64,000 nt of DNA from Thalassotalea sp. G2M2-11. GTDB taxonomy: Bacteria > Pseudomonadota > Gammaproteobacteria > Enterobacterales > Alteromonadaceae. The stretch is from positions 868,001 through 932,000 of the forward strand of contig NZ_JADNYL010000002.1 of the NCBI RefSeq assembly GCF_017168195.1, in the 5' to 3' direction. A program made the translations under genes and the position numbers. Shown one piece after another: positions 1 through 8,829 of the stretch; position 1 is the first letter of the stretch, and each line of letters opens with the position of its first letter. The notes below the pieces were generated by a model. It was not told the origin of the DNA and did not search any database. It worked only from the letters and a program-made list of their open reading frames with translations.

Positions 1-354
1 CATTTGCACTTCATCTAACTTTTCAGCCAATGAGTAACCAGATTGCAGCTCTATAGTCACGATACCTATGCCCTCTTGCGCACGTGAAGTAATACGCTTA
101 AAGCCTTCTATATCTTCCAGAGCTTCTTCAACTTTTAACACCACACTTTTTTCAACTTCCTCAGGCGAAGCGCCTAAGTGCGGCACCATCACCTGAATCG
201 TGTTTGGATTGAAATCAGGAAACATTTTCTTATTAATCTTCTGATAAGAAATAAACCCTGCCACCAAAATAAACATCATCAACAAATTGGCAGCAACGCT
301 ATTACGTGCAAACCAAGCAATAGTACCTCTAAACTGTTCTTTACTAACTGACAT
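1..354 (-). CDS. RND efflux permease, N-terminal part only
   Basis: This is the first 118 codons of an inner-membrane resistance-nodulation-division pump; the rest lies beyond the left edge of the window. Its ATG overlaps the stop of the adaptor gene (TAATG), so the two are translationally coupled. The translation begins MSVSKEQFRGTIAWFARN, followed by a hydrophobic helix (ANLLMMFILVAGFIS) and the PDFNPNTIQVMVPHLGASPE stretch typical of the first periplasmic segment of AcrB/MexF/HAE1-type transporters. It should work with the adaptor next to it and an outer-membrane channel not in this window. The substrate cannot be told from this fragment. Confidence 0.9.
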   Translation of the reverse strand, partial: MSVSKEQFRGTIAWFARNSVAANLLMMFILVAGFISYQKINKKMFPDFNPNTIQVMVPHLGASPEEVEKSVVLKVEEALEDIEGFKRITSRAQEGIGIVTIELQSGYSLAEKLDEVQM

Positions 355-1601
355 TAGGCATCACCTGCTAATTGTTCAGCTTGTTTCGAAGGTTGTTCGT
401 TATCGATACCATTGACTCGTAAGGTCATCCCTTCAATCGGGGTTTCTAACTTTGTCATCACTAACTGATAATCAAGATTAAGATCATCTTGCGTATAAAT
501 AAAATTGCTATCCGTTCTAAGCACATCCACTGTCTGAATATGAAGTTGGTTATTTTGATCAAGTAAGTAAACCGTATTAGCACCGGTAATAGCGCTACGC
601 GGGATCGCAATAACATTATCTATGGTTCTGCCAGTGATTGTTGCATTAACAAAAGTGCCCACTCGCAGTTCTTGTTGATGACCTTCGGTTAAAAGCGCAT
701 ACGGATCATCAACTTTGGCCACTAAATAATGAACGCGGCTTTGACTATCCACAACCCCTTCATATCGGCTGATACTTGATGGCCAACTTACCTGCTGAGC
801 ACCAATAGATAATGATAAGTTGACAGCAGAGCCATGCTGTTTCTTCTCGCCCACTTTAGGTAATGACAAAAATGGAATATCGCGCAATTTAACCGGTAAA
901 CGCACTTCGGCATAATCAATTGCAAAAGTCGTCGCTATGTTACTACCCATCGCAACGTATTGACCAATATCAACATTTTTTGATTGGATCATCGCATCAT
1001 AAGGGGCGCGGATTTTAGTGCGCGCTAATGTCACTTTTGCTTGCTTTACATTCGCTTTTGCTGCTTTGACTTCAGCTTGTGCTTTTTGTAGTTGAGGTTG
1101 ACGTAATGCTACCTGTGGCGCCTGCTCAAGTGATTTGCCGGATAACAACCATTCTTCTTTTGCTTGTTTAACCCTTGCTTGTTCCTCAACTAACACCGCT
1201 TGTGCCGTCGTTAACCGAGCTTGTGCCTGCACCAATGCCACTTGATAATTAATATCATCAATCGCCAGTAACACTTCACCCTTGTTAAAAAAACCTCCTA
1301 CTTTAAATCGTTCATCAACCTTGATAACTTGCCCTGATACCTCAGATATCAATTGTGTTTGTGTTCGAGGCTTTACTGAACCTTGCGAGGGGATCATAAA
1401 AGTGACAGCCTGTTTTACCAAGGGTGCGACCTCCACTAACGGTGCTTTAAGCTCCACTGGCTTTTTCGCGGGTTTTGGCGCTAAAGCTCCGACAATAACC
1501 AAGACAATAATAGCAGCCAAGATAATGGCAAAAGGCATTAACACATAACGCAGTGGTACCATGCGTGGGCTAGATTTCATAGAAGGCTTAGGATCTGACA
1601 T
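354..1601 (-). CDS. RND efflux periplasmic adaptor (membrane fusion protein)
   Basis: This protein links the inner-membrane RND pump to an outer-membrane channel. It has a short cytoplasmic tail, one transmembrane helix (FAIILAAIIVLVIVGAL), a lipoyl-like half motif, and a long alpha-helical hairpin rich in Gln, Ala and Lys (about residues 120-195). Beta-barrel and membrane-proximal domains follow, ending in the IPRSAITGANTVYLL stretch usual in HlyD/AcrA-type adaptors. The ATG at 1601 is preferred over an in-frame TTG four codons upstream, which has no ribosome binding site. The permease gene starts inside the stop codon, so the pair is an operon. No regulator gene is adjacent. Confidence 0.9.
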   Translation of the reverse strand: MSDPKPSMKSSPRMVPLRYVLMPFAIILAAIIVLVIVGALAPKPAKKPVELKAPLVEVAPLVKQAVTFMIPSQGSVKPRTQTQLISEVSGQVIKVDERFKVGGFFNKGEVLLAIDDINYQVALVQAQARLTTAQAVLVEEQARVKQAKEEWLLSGKSLEQAPQVALRQPQLQKAQAEVKAAKANVKQAKVTLARTKIRAPYDAMIQSKNVDIGQYVAMGSNIATTFAIDYAEVRLPVKLRDIPFLSLPKVGEKKQHGSAVNLSLSIGAQQVSWPSSISRYEGVVDSQSRVHYLVAKVDDPYALLTEGHQQELRVGTFVNATITGRTIDNVIAIPRSAITGANTVYLLDQNNQLHIQTVDVLRTDSNFIYTQDDLNLDYQLVMTKLETPIEGMTLRVNGIDNEQPSKQAEQLAGDA

Positions 1602-1698
1602 AAAGCGTCTCAAGTCATTTGTTAATATAATAGAGGGGTTATTATCACTTGGATGTGATTAATTTCAACGCAAATAATGTAAAATTATTGTAAAGATA

Positions 1699-2076
1699 CT
1701 AATTGGTCGTAAATTTAGCCCACGAAAGCAATAACGTACGGAAATCATTGAGCCCACACTCTGAACTATCCTGACTATCGAAGTGTAACTCATCACTTTG
1801 CAATTCATCAGGCAGCTGACTTTCACCATTAAGTAATGCATTTGCTTGGATTTTAATATCGTCACGACTTAATACCACCGAGTACTCACAACCAGTAATG
1901 ACCTTCTCTTGAATTGCTCCCGATTCCACCTGATCAATAACAGTGAGCAACTCAGTCAATTTTTCAGTATTGTTGCCCACTTCCAGTTCTAACCACGGCC
2001 CTATGATCTGATGCTCAAATGAAAACTTAGCTTTAGCGTAGCCTGTTACCGTATCATGAATAAACTCATACTCCAT
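1699..2076 (-). CDS. yacL: YacL family protein (UPF0231)
   Basis: This is a 125-residue acidic cytoplasmic protein of the YacL/UPF0231 family, whose biochemical role is unknown. The sequence begins MEYEFIHDTVTGYAKAKFSF and contains the family-like segments GCEYSVVLSRDDIKIQAN and ECGLNDFRTLLLSW; length and layout match the E. coli protein of about 120 residues. The start at 2076 is chosen because a good ribosome binding site (GAGGTG) lies 5-10 bases upstream; upstream in-frame codons have neither family similarity nor such a site. In E. coli yacL lies next to acnB. Here acnB is about 3 kb away with unrelated genes between, so the link is loosened rather than lost. Confidence 0.85.
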   Translation of the reverse strand: MEYEFIHDTVTGYAKAKFSFEHQIIGPWLELEVGNNTEKLTELLTVIDQVESGAIQEKVITGCEYSVVLSRDDIKIQANALLNGESQLPDELQSDELHFDSQDSSECGLNDFRTLLLSWAKFTTN

Positions 2077-2262
2077 AATCACCTCACCGCCTAAAAACGA
2101 AAGACTAATTATACCTTTTGTTCTTAAGTATAGAAGAGATCCTGCAAGCGCGATGCTAAAATGACAAACTTTCATAACGATCACTGACCATACATCTATC
2201 AAGGTTATTTTTTTATGGTAACGACAATTTTATTTTGAACAAAATCATCTAATTGCAGTCTA

Positions 2263-3039
2263 TTGGCTCACCATTATTCAAAAAATAACCGCATTCACGT
2301 GTCCAAAAAGCATTACCACTATGCCTGCTACGCCATTTTACTTCATGCAATGCTGTTATGGATCATCAGCCAGACACTAGTGATCCCAATACCGCAGCAG
2401 CTCAAACCTAAAGCAATTACCAGTTACTTATATCAAGCTCCTGCAAAACAGCCACCACCAGTTGAGAGCCAATCAACAACTGATGAACCTATTAACACAG
2501 AAAATACAGCGAGCATAGAGCATACAGAAATGAATGAATCAGTCACCGTCAGTGACGAATTAACAGCAAAGAAAGAAAAAAACCAACAAGCACCATCAAA
2601 ATCTCAACAAAATGCTGATAAAGCCCTTAACCCAGCTATCACGCAACAAAAATCCGAAACACAAAAGTATCATCGCTTTTCACCAAGCCAACAATTGCAA
2701 GCGTTAAGTCAATCACTTGATAATCAGAACATATCAGAACAAGTATTTGAATATAGTAGAAAAAAATCTCCTTCAATTATGCACGGCACACCTAAATTGG
2801 TCCCTCACTCTAAAAAGCAGCCATCAACCGATGAGAAAATCAGCCAAGCCACTCAACAATTAACTTCAGGTATGAAAATCATTAAAGGCGATAATGGCAG
2901 TTGTGTGATTGAACGTGATTTATCATCCGTAGGTATGGAAGGAATAACAGTACTCGAAGGCTTTAGCTGCGGCCAAACAAAGTTTGAAAAGAATTTTAAT
3001 GCGCATATGAAAAAAGTACTAAAAAAACTGGGGAAATAA
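2263..3039 (+). CDS. Membrane-anchored protein of unknown function, TonB-like architecture
   Basis: I do not recognise a named family. The N terminus has a basic stretch, then a single hydrophobic helix (about residues 20-42, containing ILLHAMLLWIISQTL), then a long linker rich in Gln, Ser, Pro and Lys (about residues 45-195). The last 55 residues look folded and hold two cysteines (NGSCVIERD and FSCGQTKF). The layout resembles TonB or TolA (anchor, periplasmic linker, small C-terminal domain), but the C-terminal domain has no TonB signature. The start is uncertain: TTG at 2263 is the earliest in-frame candidate after a stop at 2236, with no clear ribosome binding site. The next ATG (2350) would cut into the helix. 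Confidence 0.6.
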   Translation: MAHHYSKNNRIHVSKKHYHYACYAILLHAMLLWIISQTLVIPIPQQLKPKAITSYLYQAPAKQPPPVESQSTTDEPINTENTASIEHTEMNESVTVSDELTAKKEKNQQAPSKSQQNADKALNPAITQQKSETQKYHRFSPSQQLQALSQSLDNQNISEQVFEYSRKKSPSIMHGTPKLVPHSKKQPSTDEKISQATQQLTSGMKIIKGDNGSCVIERDLSSVGMEGITVLEGFSCGQTKFEKNFNAHMKKVLKKLGK

Positions 3040-3108
3040 TCCTTGTGAGATAAAACAAGTTAACATCCTAAAGTTACAGGGCATTTTCATTCAGGTCACA
3101 GTAGCACT

Positions 3109-3708
3109 TTACACAATACTCGACTCTATCATAGGTAAAATTGATAGCACCAACACCGCTGCCATGCCTCGGTTAAACCACACTAAAAAAGACTGATTTT
3201 CCAATACATTTTTTAACCCTGCACCAATCATCAGCCAGAAAAATGAACAAGGTAAACCAAACAGTAAATAAACTAATGCGATAACTGCCACTTCTGAAGT
3301 AGCGCTCTCTTGAGCAGAAGAAAATGCCACAATCGCGCTCACCGCCATCACCCAAGCCTTTGGGTTTAACCATTGAAAACAAGCCGCTTGCATAAAAGTA
3401 AACGGAGGCTGTTTAATACTACCGCGCTCAATTTGTGAAATCGTCGCAATCTTATAAGCTAAATACAATAAATACAGTATGCCGATCACTTTCAATACGG
3501 TATATAACATAGGAAATTGTTGAAAAAGTGACACTAAGCCAAGCCCGACACAAATAACCATGATCGGGAAACCCAAATTAATCCCTAACACATGAGGGAT
3601 TGTTTGCCGAACGCCATGATTAACACCCGAGGTCAACAACATCACATTATTAGGACCAGGTGTACCAGAAGAAGATAAAACAAAAAGGATCAGCGCAATA
3701 ATTTCCAT
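3109..3708 (-). CDS. LysE/RhtB family amino acid exporter
   Basis: This is an inner-membrane exporter of the LysE/RhtB type, a family that expels amino acids such as lysine, threonine or homoserine and related compounds. It is 199 residues with five to six hydrophobic helices. The N-terminal segment SSSGTPGPNNVMLLTSG is the family hallmark, and FQWLNPKAWVMAVSA in mid-protein is likewise typical. ATG at 3708 begins the conserved N terminus directly. It stands alone on the minus strand, convergent with the plus-strand gene ending at 3039. The substrate cannot be predicted from the sequence. Confidence 0.9.
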   Translation of the reverse strand: MEIIALILFVLSSSGTPGPNNVMLLTSGVNHGVRQTIPHVLGINLGFPIMVICVGLGLVSLFQQFPMLYTVLKVIGILYLLYLAYKIATISQIERGSIKQPPFTFMQAACFQWLNPKAWVMAVSAIVAFSSAQESATSEVAVIALVYLLFGLPCSFFWLMIGAGLKNVLENQSFLVWFNRGMAAVLVLSILPMIESSIV

Positions 3709-3824
3709 TTATTAGCCCTTAGCTAGGGGAGTGTCAAATAACTATACTCAACCAAATAACAAACTTACATGTACAAATAATTAAAAATGATACCTACACA
3801 GTTTTGCATTTACACAGAAAACGC

Positions 3825-3837
3825 CGCCACTAAGGCG
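3825..3837 (-). terminator. Weak hairpin downstream of the S41-like gene
   Basis: CGCC-ACTAA-GGCG is followed on the minus strand by GGCGTTTT. Only four G-C pairs support the stem, so this is a marginal intrinsic terminator candidate for the gene ending at 3895. Confidence 0.25.
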
Positions 3838-3894
3838 ATTTCAACAATAGAGTTTATTTTTCTATGTGATTAACAACAAACTAGAAGATAAAAT

Positions 3895-4854
3895 TTATTG
3901 TTTCGATAGTTCAACCATAATTAAATCATATGCTTTTTTTATACTTTCATCATCGGTTGAAAAATAATCAGGCATTACTCCTATTTGCTCCCAAGTATCA
4001 TTTGATGCAGGTTTAGTGATAAGCGCGTAAGGGAACTTCAAAACAATATCGTTACCAACCTTTATTGATTGAGTTAAATGCCCAACCCCCATTGTAGTTT
4101 GACCAATGACAACAGCCTTCTCAAGGCTCTTTAGTGAATAACTAAAAAACTCCCATTCACCTGATACGAATGCGGAATTAATAATATATACAGGAACTAA
4201 ACTCTCAAATTTTTCGTGCTCTGTAATAGGTAAAGAAGTTAAATCCGATGTTTCATTATTTAAAACTAAATTTCCGATTACAGTGCCTGATGGAACAAAA
4301 TAACTGATCAACGTCTGAACTAAATCTAAACTAGCACTATTAGCTAAGCGTAAATCAATTATTATTGCGTCTGCGACAGTCATAAGCCCCAATGCGTCAA
4401 CTATCAGCTGATATGTTTCCTCAGAAGAAAAATCGCCTTTAATATTTAAGTAACCTATATTGTCATTTGAAATTTCAAAATCGACCCCGCTATTGGGTGC
4501 GTTAAGAATTTCTACGCCACCTTCCTTGTATCGTATTAGAGGCTTTTCCTCTATGACATCTATGCTAGTATCATGTGTCGCCTTAACCAAAGCAGCTCTA
4601 ATGTATTCACGAAAATGGCTTATATTTTGTTCTGTTTTAAAACGTCCTGTATTCAAATCGGTAAGAAGTGTTTGAGACACGTATTCGGCTTTACTTGGAT
4701 ACAAATATAAATTATCCAAAATATGGATAATATTTTTAATTACCGTGTTCATTTCCTTTGCTGTTATAACATCCATCCGCGCTACATCTTCTTCCGAAGC
4801 TTTTACCAGAGATGAGCAAAAGATAACGATAAATACGATTAATATCCTTTTCAT
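3895..4854 (-). CDS. Secreted S41-type peptidase-like protein (tail-specific protease fold)
   Basis: A signal peptide (MKRILIVFIVIFCSSLVKA) leads into a 300-residue periplasmic or secreted protein resembling the compact S41 peptidases related to CtpA and retinoid-binding protein repeats. Supporting motifs are the helical N-terminal segment, NIGYLNIKGDFS, the DLRLANSAS stretch where the family usually has DLR-x-N-x-GG, INSAFVSGEWEFFSYSL holding the expected nucleophilic serine before Gly-Glu, and VVIGQTTMGVGH. There is no PDZ domain. The usual GG after DLRxN is replaced by SAS, so activity is not assured. It is monocistronic with its own promoter (4887-4915). Function and substrate are unknown. 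Confidence 0.75.
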   Translation of the reverse strand: MKRILIVFIVIFCSSLVKASEEDVARMDVITAKEMNTVIKNIIHILDNLYLYPSKAEYVSQTLLTDLNTGRFKTEQNISHFREYIRAALVKATHDTSIDVIEEKPLIRYKEGGVEILNAPNSGVDFEISNDNIGYLNIKGDFSSEETYQLIVDALGLMTVADAIIIDLRLANSASLDLVQTLISYFVPSGTVIGNLVLNNETSDLTSLPITEHEKFESLVPVYIINSAFVSGEWEFFSYSLKSLEKAVVIGQTTMGVGHLTQSIKVGNDIVLKFPYALITKPASNDTWEQIGVMPDYFSTDDESIKKAYDLIMVELSKQ

Positions 4855-4886
4855 ATATTCCTAAACTTAAAAATGGCTTATAAACT

Positions 4887-4915
4887 TATATCTGTTGCAG
4901 TATTACTCTTTTCAA
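4887..4915 (-). promoter_or_regulatory. Candidate sigma-70 promoter of the S41-like gene
   Basis: On the minus strand, TTGAAA (4915-4910) and GATATA (4892-4887) are separated by 17 bases. The start codon lies 32 bases downstream. Hexamers and spacing fit the sigma-70 consensus well; this is prediction only. Confidence 0.5.
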
Positions 4916-5190
4916 GAACTTATTATCAAATATCGTGATTAGCTCTCACTACACTCATCGATTTTAACTATCTTAAATCACAGTGCCCCCCCCCTTTTAC
5001 TGTTAAATAAACATTGATATTTACGAAAAAAGCTTGCGGGCTCTTATCTTTTTATCGCTCACATTCATGTGAAATTTGCTCGTTAGAAGTCCCTTAACCA
5101 CAAAAGACACATGCATAGTTACATCAATTGAGTATTGTTTGCTCTTTGCCCCTGATAAAATGAAAAGCGGCAATATCATCAGAGCATAAA
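4916..5190. other. Intergenic region with a run of nine cytosines
   Basis: Together with the promoter, this fills the gap between the S41-like gene and the acnB terminator. I see no convincing gene: a 66-codon frame on the minus strand has no ribosome binding site or recognisable sequence. The notable item is C9 at 4986-4994, followed by T4. Confidence 0.5.
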
Positions 5191-5215
5191 AAAACGCCGC
5201 ATGATGCGGCGTTTT
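5191..5215 (-). terminator. Rho-independent terminator of acnB
   Basis: A perfect stem AAAACGCCGCA / TGCGGCGTTTT (5191-5201 with 5205-5215) has a TGA loop. Read on the minus strand it ends in a T run of seven. It lies 26 bases beyond the acnB stop. Confidence 0.9.
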
Positions 5216-5241
5216 TCTCACTAAAACTTTTAATACATTAA

Positions 5242-7830
5242 TTAAGCAGGTTCTTGAATGATCACTTGATCTGCTTTTTTGGTGTATTGCTCCATTTTAT
5301 GGAAATTCAAGTAACGGTAGGTATCCGCTGCCGTTGCATCAAGTTCTTTAGCGTACTTCATGTACTCTTCAACCGTTGGTAAATGACCAACAATTGCACC
5401 CACACCCGCTAATTCTGCTGATGTTAAGTAAACATTTGCACCTGTTCCTAAACGGTTCGGGAAGTTACGGGTAGACGTAGAAAGTACTGTTGATTTATCT
5501 GCAACTCGTGCTTGGTTACCCATACATAATGAACAACCTGGAGTTTCTATACGGGCACCAGCTTTACCATAAATGCTGTAGTAACCTTCATCCGTTAATT
5601 GATCTCTATCCATTTTCGTAGGAGGTGCAACCCATAAACGCGTTGGTAGTGTACCTGCGAATTTATCAATCAATTTACCTGCTGCACGGAAGTGACCGAT
5701 ATTTGTCATACAAGAACCAATGAATACTTCATCAATTTCAGTACCAGCAACTTCAGACAATAACTTGGCATCATCAGGGTCATTAGGACAACAAACAATT
5801 GGCTCTTTGATTTCATTTAAATCAATTTCGAGCACATGGGCGTATTCTGCATCACTATCGGCTTCCATCAATGATGGGTTAGCTAACCAGTCTTCCATCG
5901 CTTTAATACGACGTTCGATAGTACGTACATCACCATAGCCTTCACTGATCATCCACTTAAGCATGACAATGTTAGATTCTAAATATTCTTTAACAGCATC
6001 TTCTTCAAGCTTGATAGTACAACCACCAGCCGAACGTTCAGCCGAAGCATCAGAAAGTTCAAATGCTTGCTCAACCGTTAAGCCTTTAAGGCCTTCAATC
6101 TCTAATACACGACCAGAGAATTCATTGATCTTACCTGCTTTTTCAACCGTTAATAGGCCATTTTTGATGCCGTAGTAAGGAATTGCATGCACTAAGTCAC
6201 GTAAAGTAATACCTGGTTGCATTTCACCTTTAAAACGTACTAAAACTGATTCAGGCATATCTAATGGCATAACACCTGTTGCTGCTGCAAAAGCAACCAA
6301 ACCGGAGCCAGCTGGGAATGAAATACCTAATGGGAAACGGGTATGAGAATCACCACCAGTACCAACAGTATCAGGCAATAACATACGGTTTAACCAAGAG
6401 TGGATAACACCATCACCTGGACGAAGCGAAACACCACCACGGTTCATAATAAAATCAGGTAAAGTATGGTGGGTTTGTACATCAACAGGCTTAGGATAAG
6501 CAGAAGTATGACAGAACGACTGCATCGTTAAATCTGCAGAGAAGCCTAAACAAGCTAAGTCTTTTAATTCATCACGCGTCATTGGGCCTGTTGTATCTTG
6601 AGAACCAACCGTTGTCATTTTAGGTTCACAATATTGACCAGCACGAACCCCATCTACACCACATGCTTTACCAACCATTTTTTGTGCAAGGGTATAACCT
6701 TTTGAAGACGCTTGAGGATCTACAGGCTTAGCAAACAAATCAGTTTCTGGCATGCCTAACGCTTCACGTGCACGACCAGTAAGGCCACGACCGATAATCA
6801 ATGGAATACGACCACCGGCACGTACTTCATCAAGTAATACAGGGCTTAGCTTAAAGGTTGAAATTACTTCATCGCCTTTTTTCACTACGCCTTCATAAGG
6901 ATAGATATCAATGATATCTCCCATATTCATTTTTTGTACGTCTAATTCAATAGGTAACGCACCTGAGTCTTCCATGGTGTTATAGAAAATTGGCGCAATT
7001 TTACCACCTAAACAAACACCACCAGCGCGTTTATTCGGTACACATGGGATATCATCTCCCATAAACCATAATACAGAGTTAGTGGCTGACTTACGTGATG
7101 AACCTGTACCAACAACGTCACCAACATAAGCAAGTGGAATACCGTCTTTTTGTAATTCTTGAAGCTGTTTGATTGGACCAACTTCTCCTGGCTCATCTGG
7201 CGTAATACCTTCACGTTCCATTTTCAGCATCGCTTTTGCGTGTAATGGAATATCAGGACGAGACCAAGCATCTGGTGCCGGTGATAAATCATCGGTATTA
7301 GTTTCACCAGTCACTTTAAATACTTTCACAGTGATCTTTTCAGCAACTTTTTCACGCGAAGTGAACCATTCGGCATCCGCCCATGATTGCATCACTTTTT
7401 TCGCCGCCGCGTTACCCGCTTCAGCTTTTTCTTTTACATCAAAGAAAGCATCAAACATTAATAAAGTATCAGATAATCCTTTTGCGGCTTTGTCAGCTAA
7501 AGCCGCATCATCTAATAAATCAATCATTGGCTGAATATTATAGCCACCCAACATAGTGCCTAATAATTCAGTCGCCTTTTCAGCCGATAAGATTGGTGAG
7601 CTTGCTTCATTTTTTGCAATCGCAGCTAAAAAGCCAGCTTTTACATAAGCCGCATCATCAACACCTGCTGGTACACGATTGGTGATAAGATCCAATAAAA
7701 ACGCTTCTTCACCTGCCGGAGGGTTTTTCACTAATTCAACTAGCGCAGCAGTTTGCTCTGCGTCTAATGCTTTTGGTACTATGCCTTGTGCGGCACGTTC
7801 TTCTACATGTTTACGATATTCTTGAAGCAC
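5242..7830 (-). CDS. acnB: Aconitate hydratase B
   Basis: Bifunctional aconitase B / 2-methylisocitrate dehydratase converts citrate to isocitrate through cis-aconitate in the TCA cycle, using a [4Fe-4S] cluster. At 862 residues it matches E. coli AcnB (865). It shows the N-terminal HEAT-like domain ([15 protein letters not shown]), the swivel domain ([30 protein letters not shown]) and the cluster domain with cysteines in FIGSCMTN and [10 protein letters not shown], plus [16 protein letters not shown]. The start is set at the GTG at 7830. AGAGGTGG sits six bases upstream, and translation from there aligns with the E. coli N terminus; another GTG three codons upstream would bury that site. 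It is a single-gene unit with a strong terminator. Confidence 0.97.
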   Translation of the reverse strand: MLQEYRKHVEERAAQGIVPKALDAEQTAALVELVKNPPAGEEAFLLDLITNRVPAGVDDAAYVKAGFLAAIAKNEASSPILSAEKATELLGTMLGGYNIQPMIDLLDDAALADKAAKGLSDTLLMFDAFFDVKEKAEAGNAAAKKVMQSWADAEWFTSREKVAEKITVKVFKVTGETNTDDLSPAPDAWSRPDIPLHAKAMLKMEREGITPDEPGEVGPIKQLQELQKDGIPLAYVGDVVGTGSSRKSATNSVLWFMGDDIPCVPNKRAGGVCLGGKIAPIFYNTMEDSGALPIELDVQKMNMGDIIDIYPYEGVVKKGDEVISTFKLSPVLLDEVRAGGRIPLIIGRGLTGRAREALGMPETDLFAKPVDPQASSKGYTLAQKMVGKACGVDGVRAGQYCEPKMTTVGSQDTTGPMTRDELKDLACLGFSADLTMQSFCHTSAYPKPVDVQTHHTLPDFIMNRGGVSLRPGDGVIHSWLNRMLLPDTVGTGGDSHTRFPLGISFPAGSGLVAFAAATGVMPLDMPESVLVRFKGEMQPGITLRDLVHAIPYYGIKNGLLTVEKAGKINEFSGRVLEIEGLKGLTVEQAFELSDASAERSAGGCTIKLEEDAVKEYLESNIVMLKWMISEGYGDVRTIERRIKAMEDWLANPSLMEADSDAEYAHVLEIDLNEIKEPIVCCPNDPDDAKLLSEVAGTEIDEVFIGSCMTNIGHFRAAGKLIDKFAGTLPTRLWVAPPTKMDRDQLTDEGYYSIYGKAGARIETPGCSLCMGNQARVADKSTVLSTSTRNFPNRLGTGANVYLTSAELAGVGAIVGHLPTVEEYMKYAKELDATAADTYRYLNFHKMEQYTKKADQVIIQEPA

Positions 7831-8058
7831 GGCGTCCACCTCTGTGATAAGAAACAGTATTTACACGTTAAGACAAATACTGTTATAAATTAGAAATTCG
7901 GCGTGATTATACGATAAGCCCGAAACAATTAAAATCTCACAAGCATTCATAAGAATGATAGTTGTTATAAATTACATATATAAAACTTATCATTCAAAAT
8001 GTTACACGCCACTTAACTGGTATACCAGCATTCAAAGTTGATGTAGATTAAAGATAGT

Positions 8059-8394
8059 CTATTTTTTCGGGCACACAAGGTTAGCCGATAACGAAGGTTG
8101 AATATAATTCGGACTTATTCGACGATCATCAAACTGCTCTATCCCATCTAATATCTGTAAATTAAATTGATAGCTTTGACATAAATGATAAGCATGTCGT
8201 AATAAGAAAGTCGCTAAACGATTAAAACGTCGATTTTCGTCAGTGAGTACTTCAATATGATACTCTACATCTGAAATCCGCTGTTGTTTATAGTGCAGCT
8301 GATGATCAAAATCATAAAGTTTTTCAACTTCTGCCGCTGATGTAACAACAGAAAATAACAAAAGTACGAATATACATCGTTTGAGCTCATTCAT
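8059..8394 (-). CDS. Small exported protein of unknown function
   Basis: This is a 111-residue protein with a clear signal peptide (MNELKRCIFVLLLFSVVTSAAE) and a mature part of about 90 residues, mostly helical in appearance, with three cysteines. I do not recognise a family. An upstream ATG pair (8415/8412) would add six or seven residues (MMKKDFF) and is also possible; neither start has a strong ribosome binding site. The gene is divergent from the OmpA-type gene, and a repeat element sits in the shared intergenic region. It points toward acnB, but about 230 bases separate them, so co-transcription is not evident. Confidence 0.6.
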   Translation of the reverse strand: MNELKRCIFVLLLFSVVTSAAEVEKLYDFDHQLHYKQQRISDVEYHIEVLTDENRRFNRLATFLLRHAYHLCQSYQFNLQILDGIEQFDDRRISPNYIQPSLSANLVCPKK

Positions 8395-8525
8395 AAAAAA
8401 ATCTTTTTTCATCATGTTTGTACAAATTATAACGCAATATAGCTTGTTCGGATATTTTGTTGTTAGCACCATTTATTAATGAAAACTTAACCTTATTAAC
8501 GTAATATATACATTTAAAATAACAC

Positions 8526-8792
8526 TAGGGCGTGTTGATCTTTGCTGTTTAATTTTTGTTCGAGATAAAAGCGTTTTAAACGCGGCGTGAGGAATGACGC
8601 TTAGTCATCTAAGCAAATCTCCTCACAACAAAGAGTAAAACGCTTTTAGCCGAACCTTTCAGGCAGCGTTTGTTGTCATTTCTACTATGTTAGTGCTTTA
8701 TCATGTGGAACAACCACATATCAAAAGCACTGCTCTTTATAAATTTCCAACAAACTGCTGCAAAAACAAACTTAAAAGATCAACACGCCCTA
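8526..8792. mobile_element. MITE-like element, copy 1 (267 bp)
   Basis: Inverted termini TAGGGCGTGTTGATCTTT and AAAGATCAACACGCCCTA bound a non-coding 267 bp unit that recurs at 18337-18653. The TA at each outer edge could be a target duplication, as for elements that insert at TA. Inside are nested inverted repeats: AAAGCGTTTTA with TAAAACGCTTT, GTGAGGA with TCCTCAC, GCTTAG with CTAAGC, and AGTGCTTT with AAAGCACT. A transcript could therefore fold into several hairpins. No transposase is present. It lies in the divergent gap between the exported protein gene and the OmpA-type gene, ending 37 bases before the latter's ATG. Confidence 0.85.
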
Positions 8793-8829
8793 ATATTCTC
8801 GAACACACTAAAGACTAAAGGATTTTCAA

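Noticed and set aside
5021-5221. A 66-codon minus-strand frame before acnB's terminator
   Set aside because: It overlaps the terminator hairpin, has no ribosome binding site and no recognisable sequence features.
7945-7995. Inverted GAATGATA/TATCATTC pair upstream of acnB
   Set aside because: The arms are short, 27 bases apart and not symmetric to a promoter. I could not tell an operator from a weak terminator of the upstream gene.
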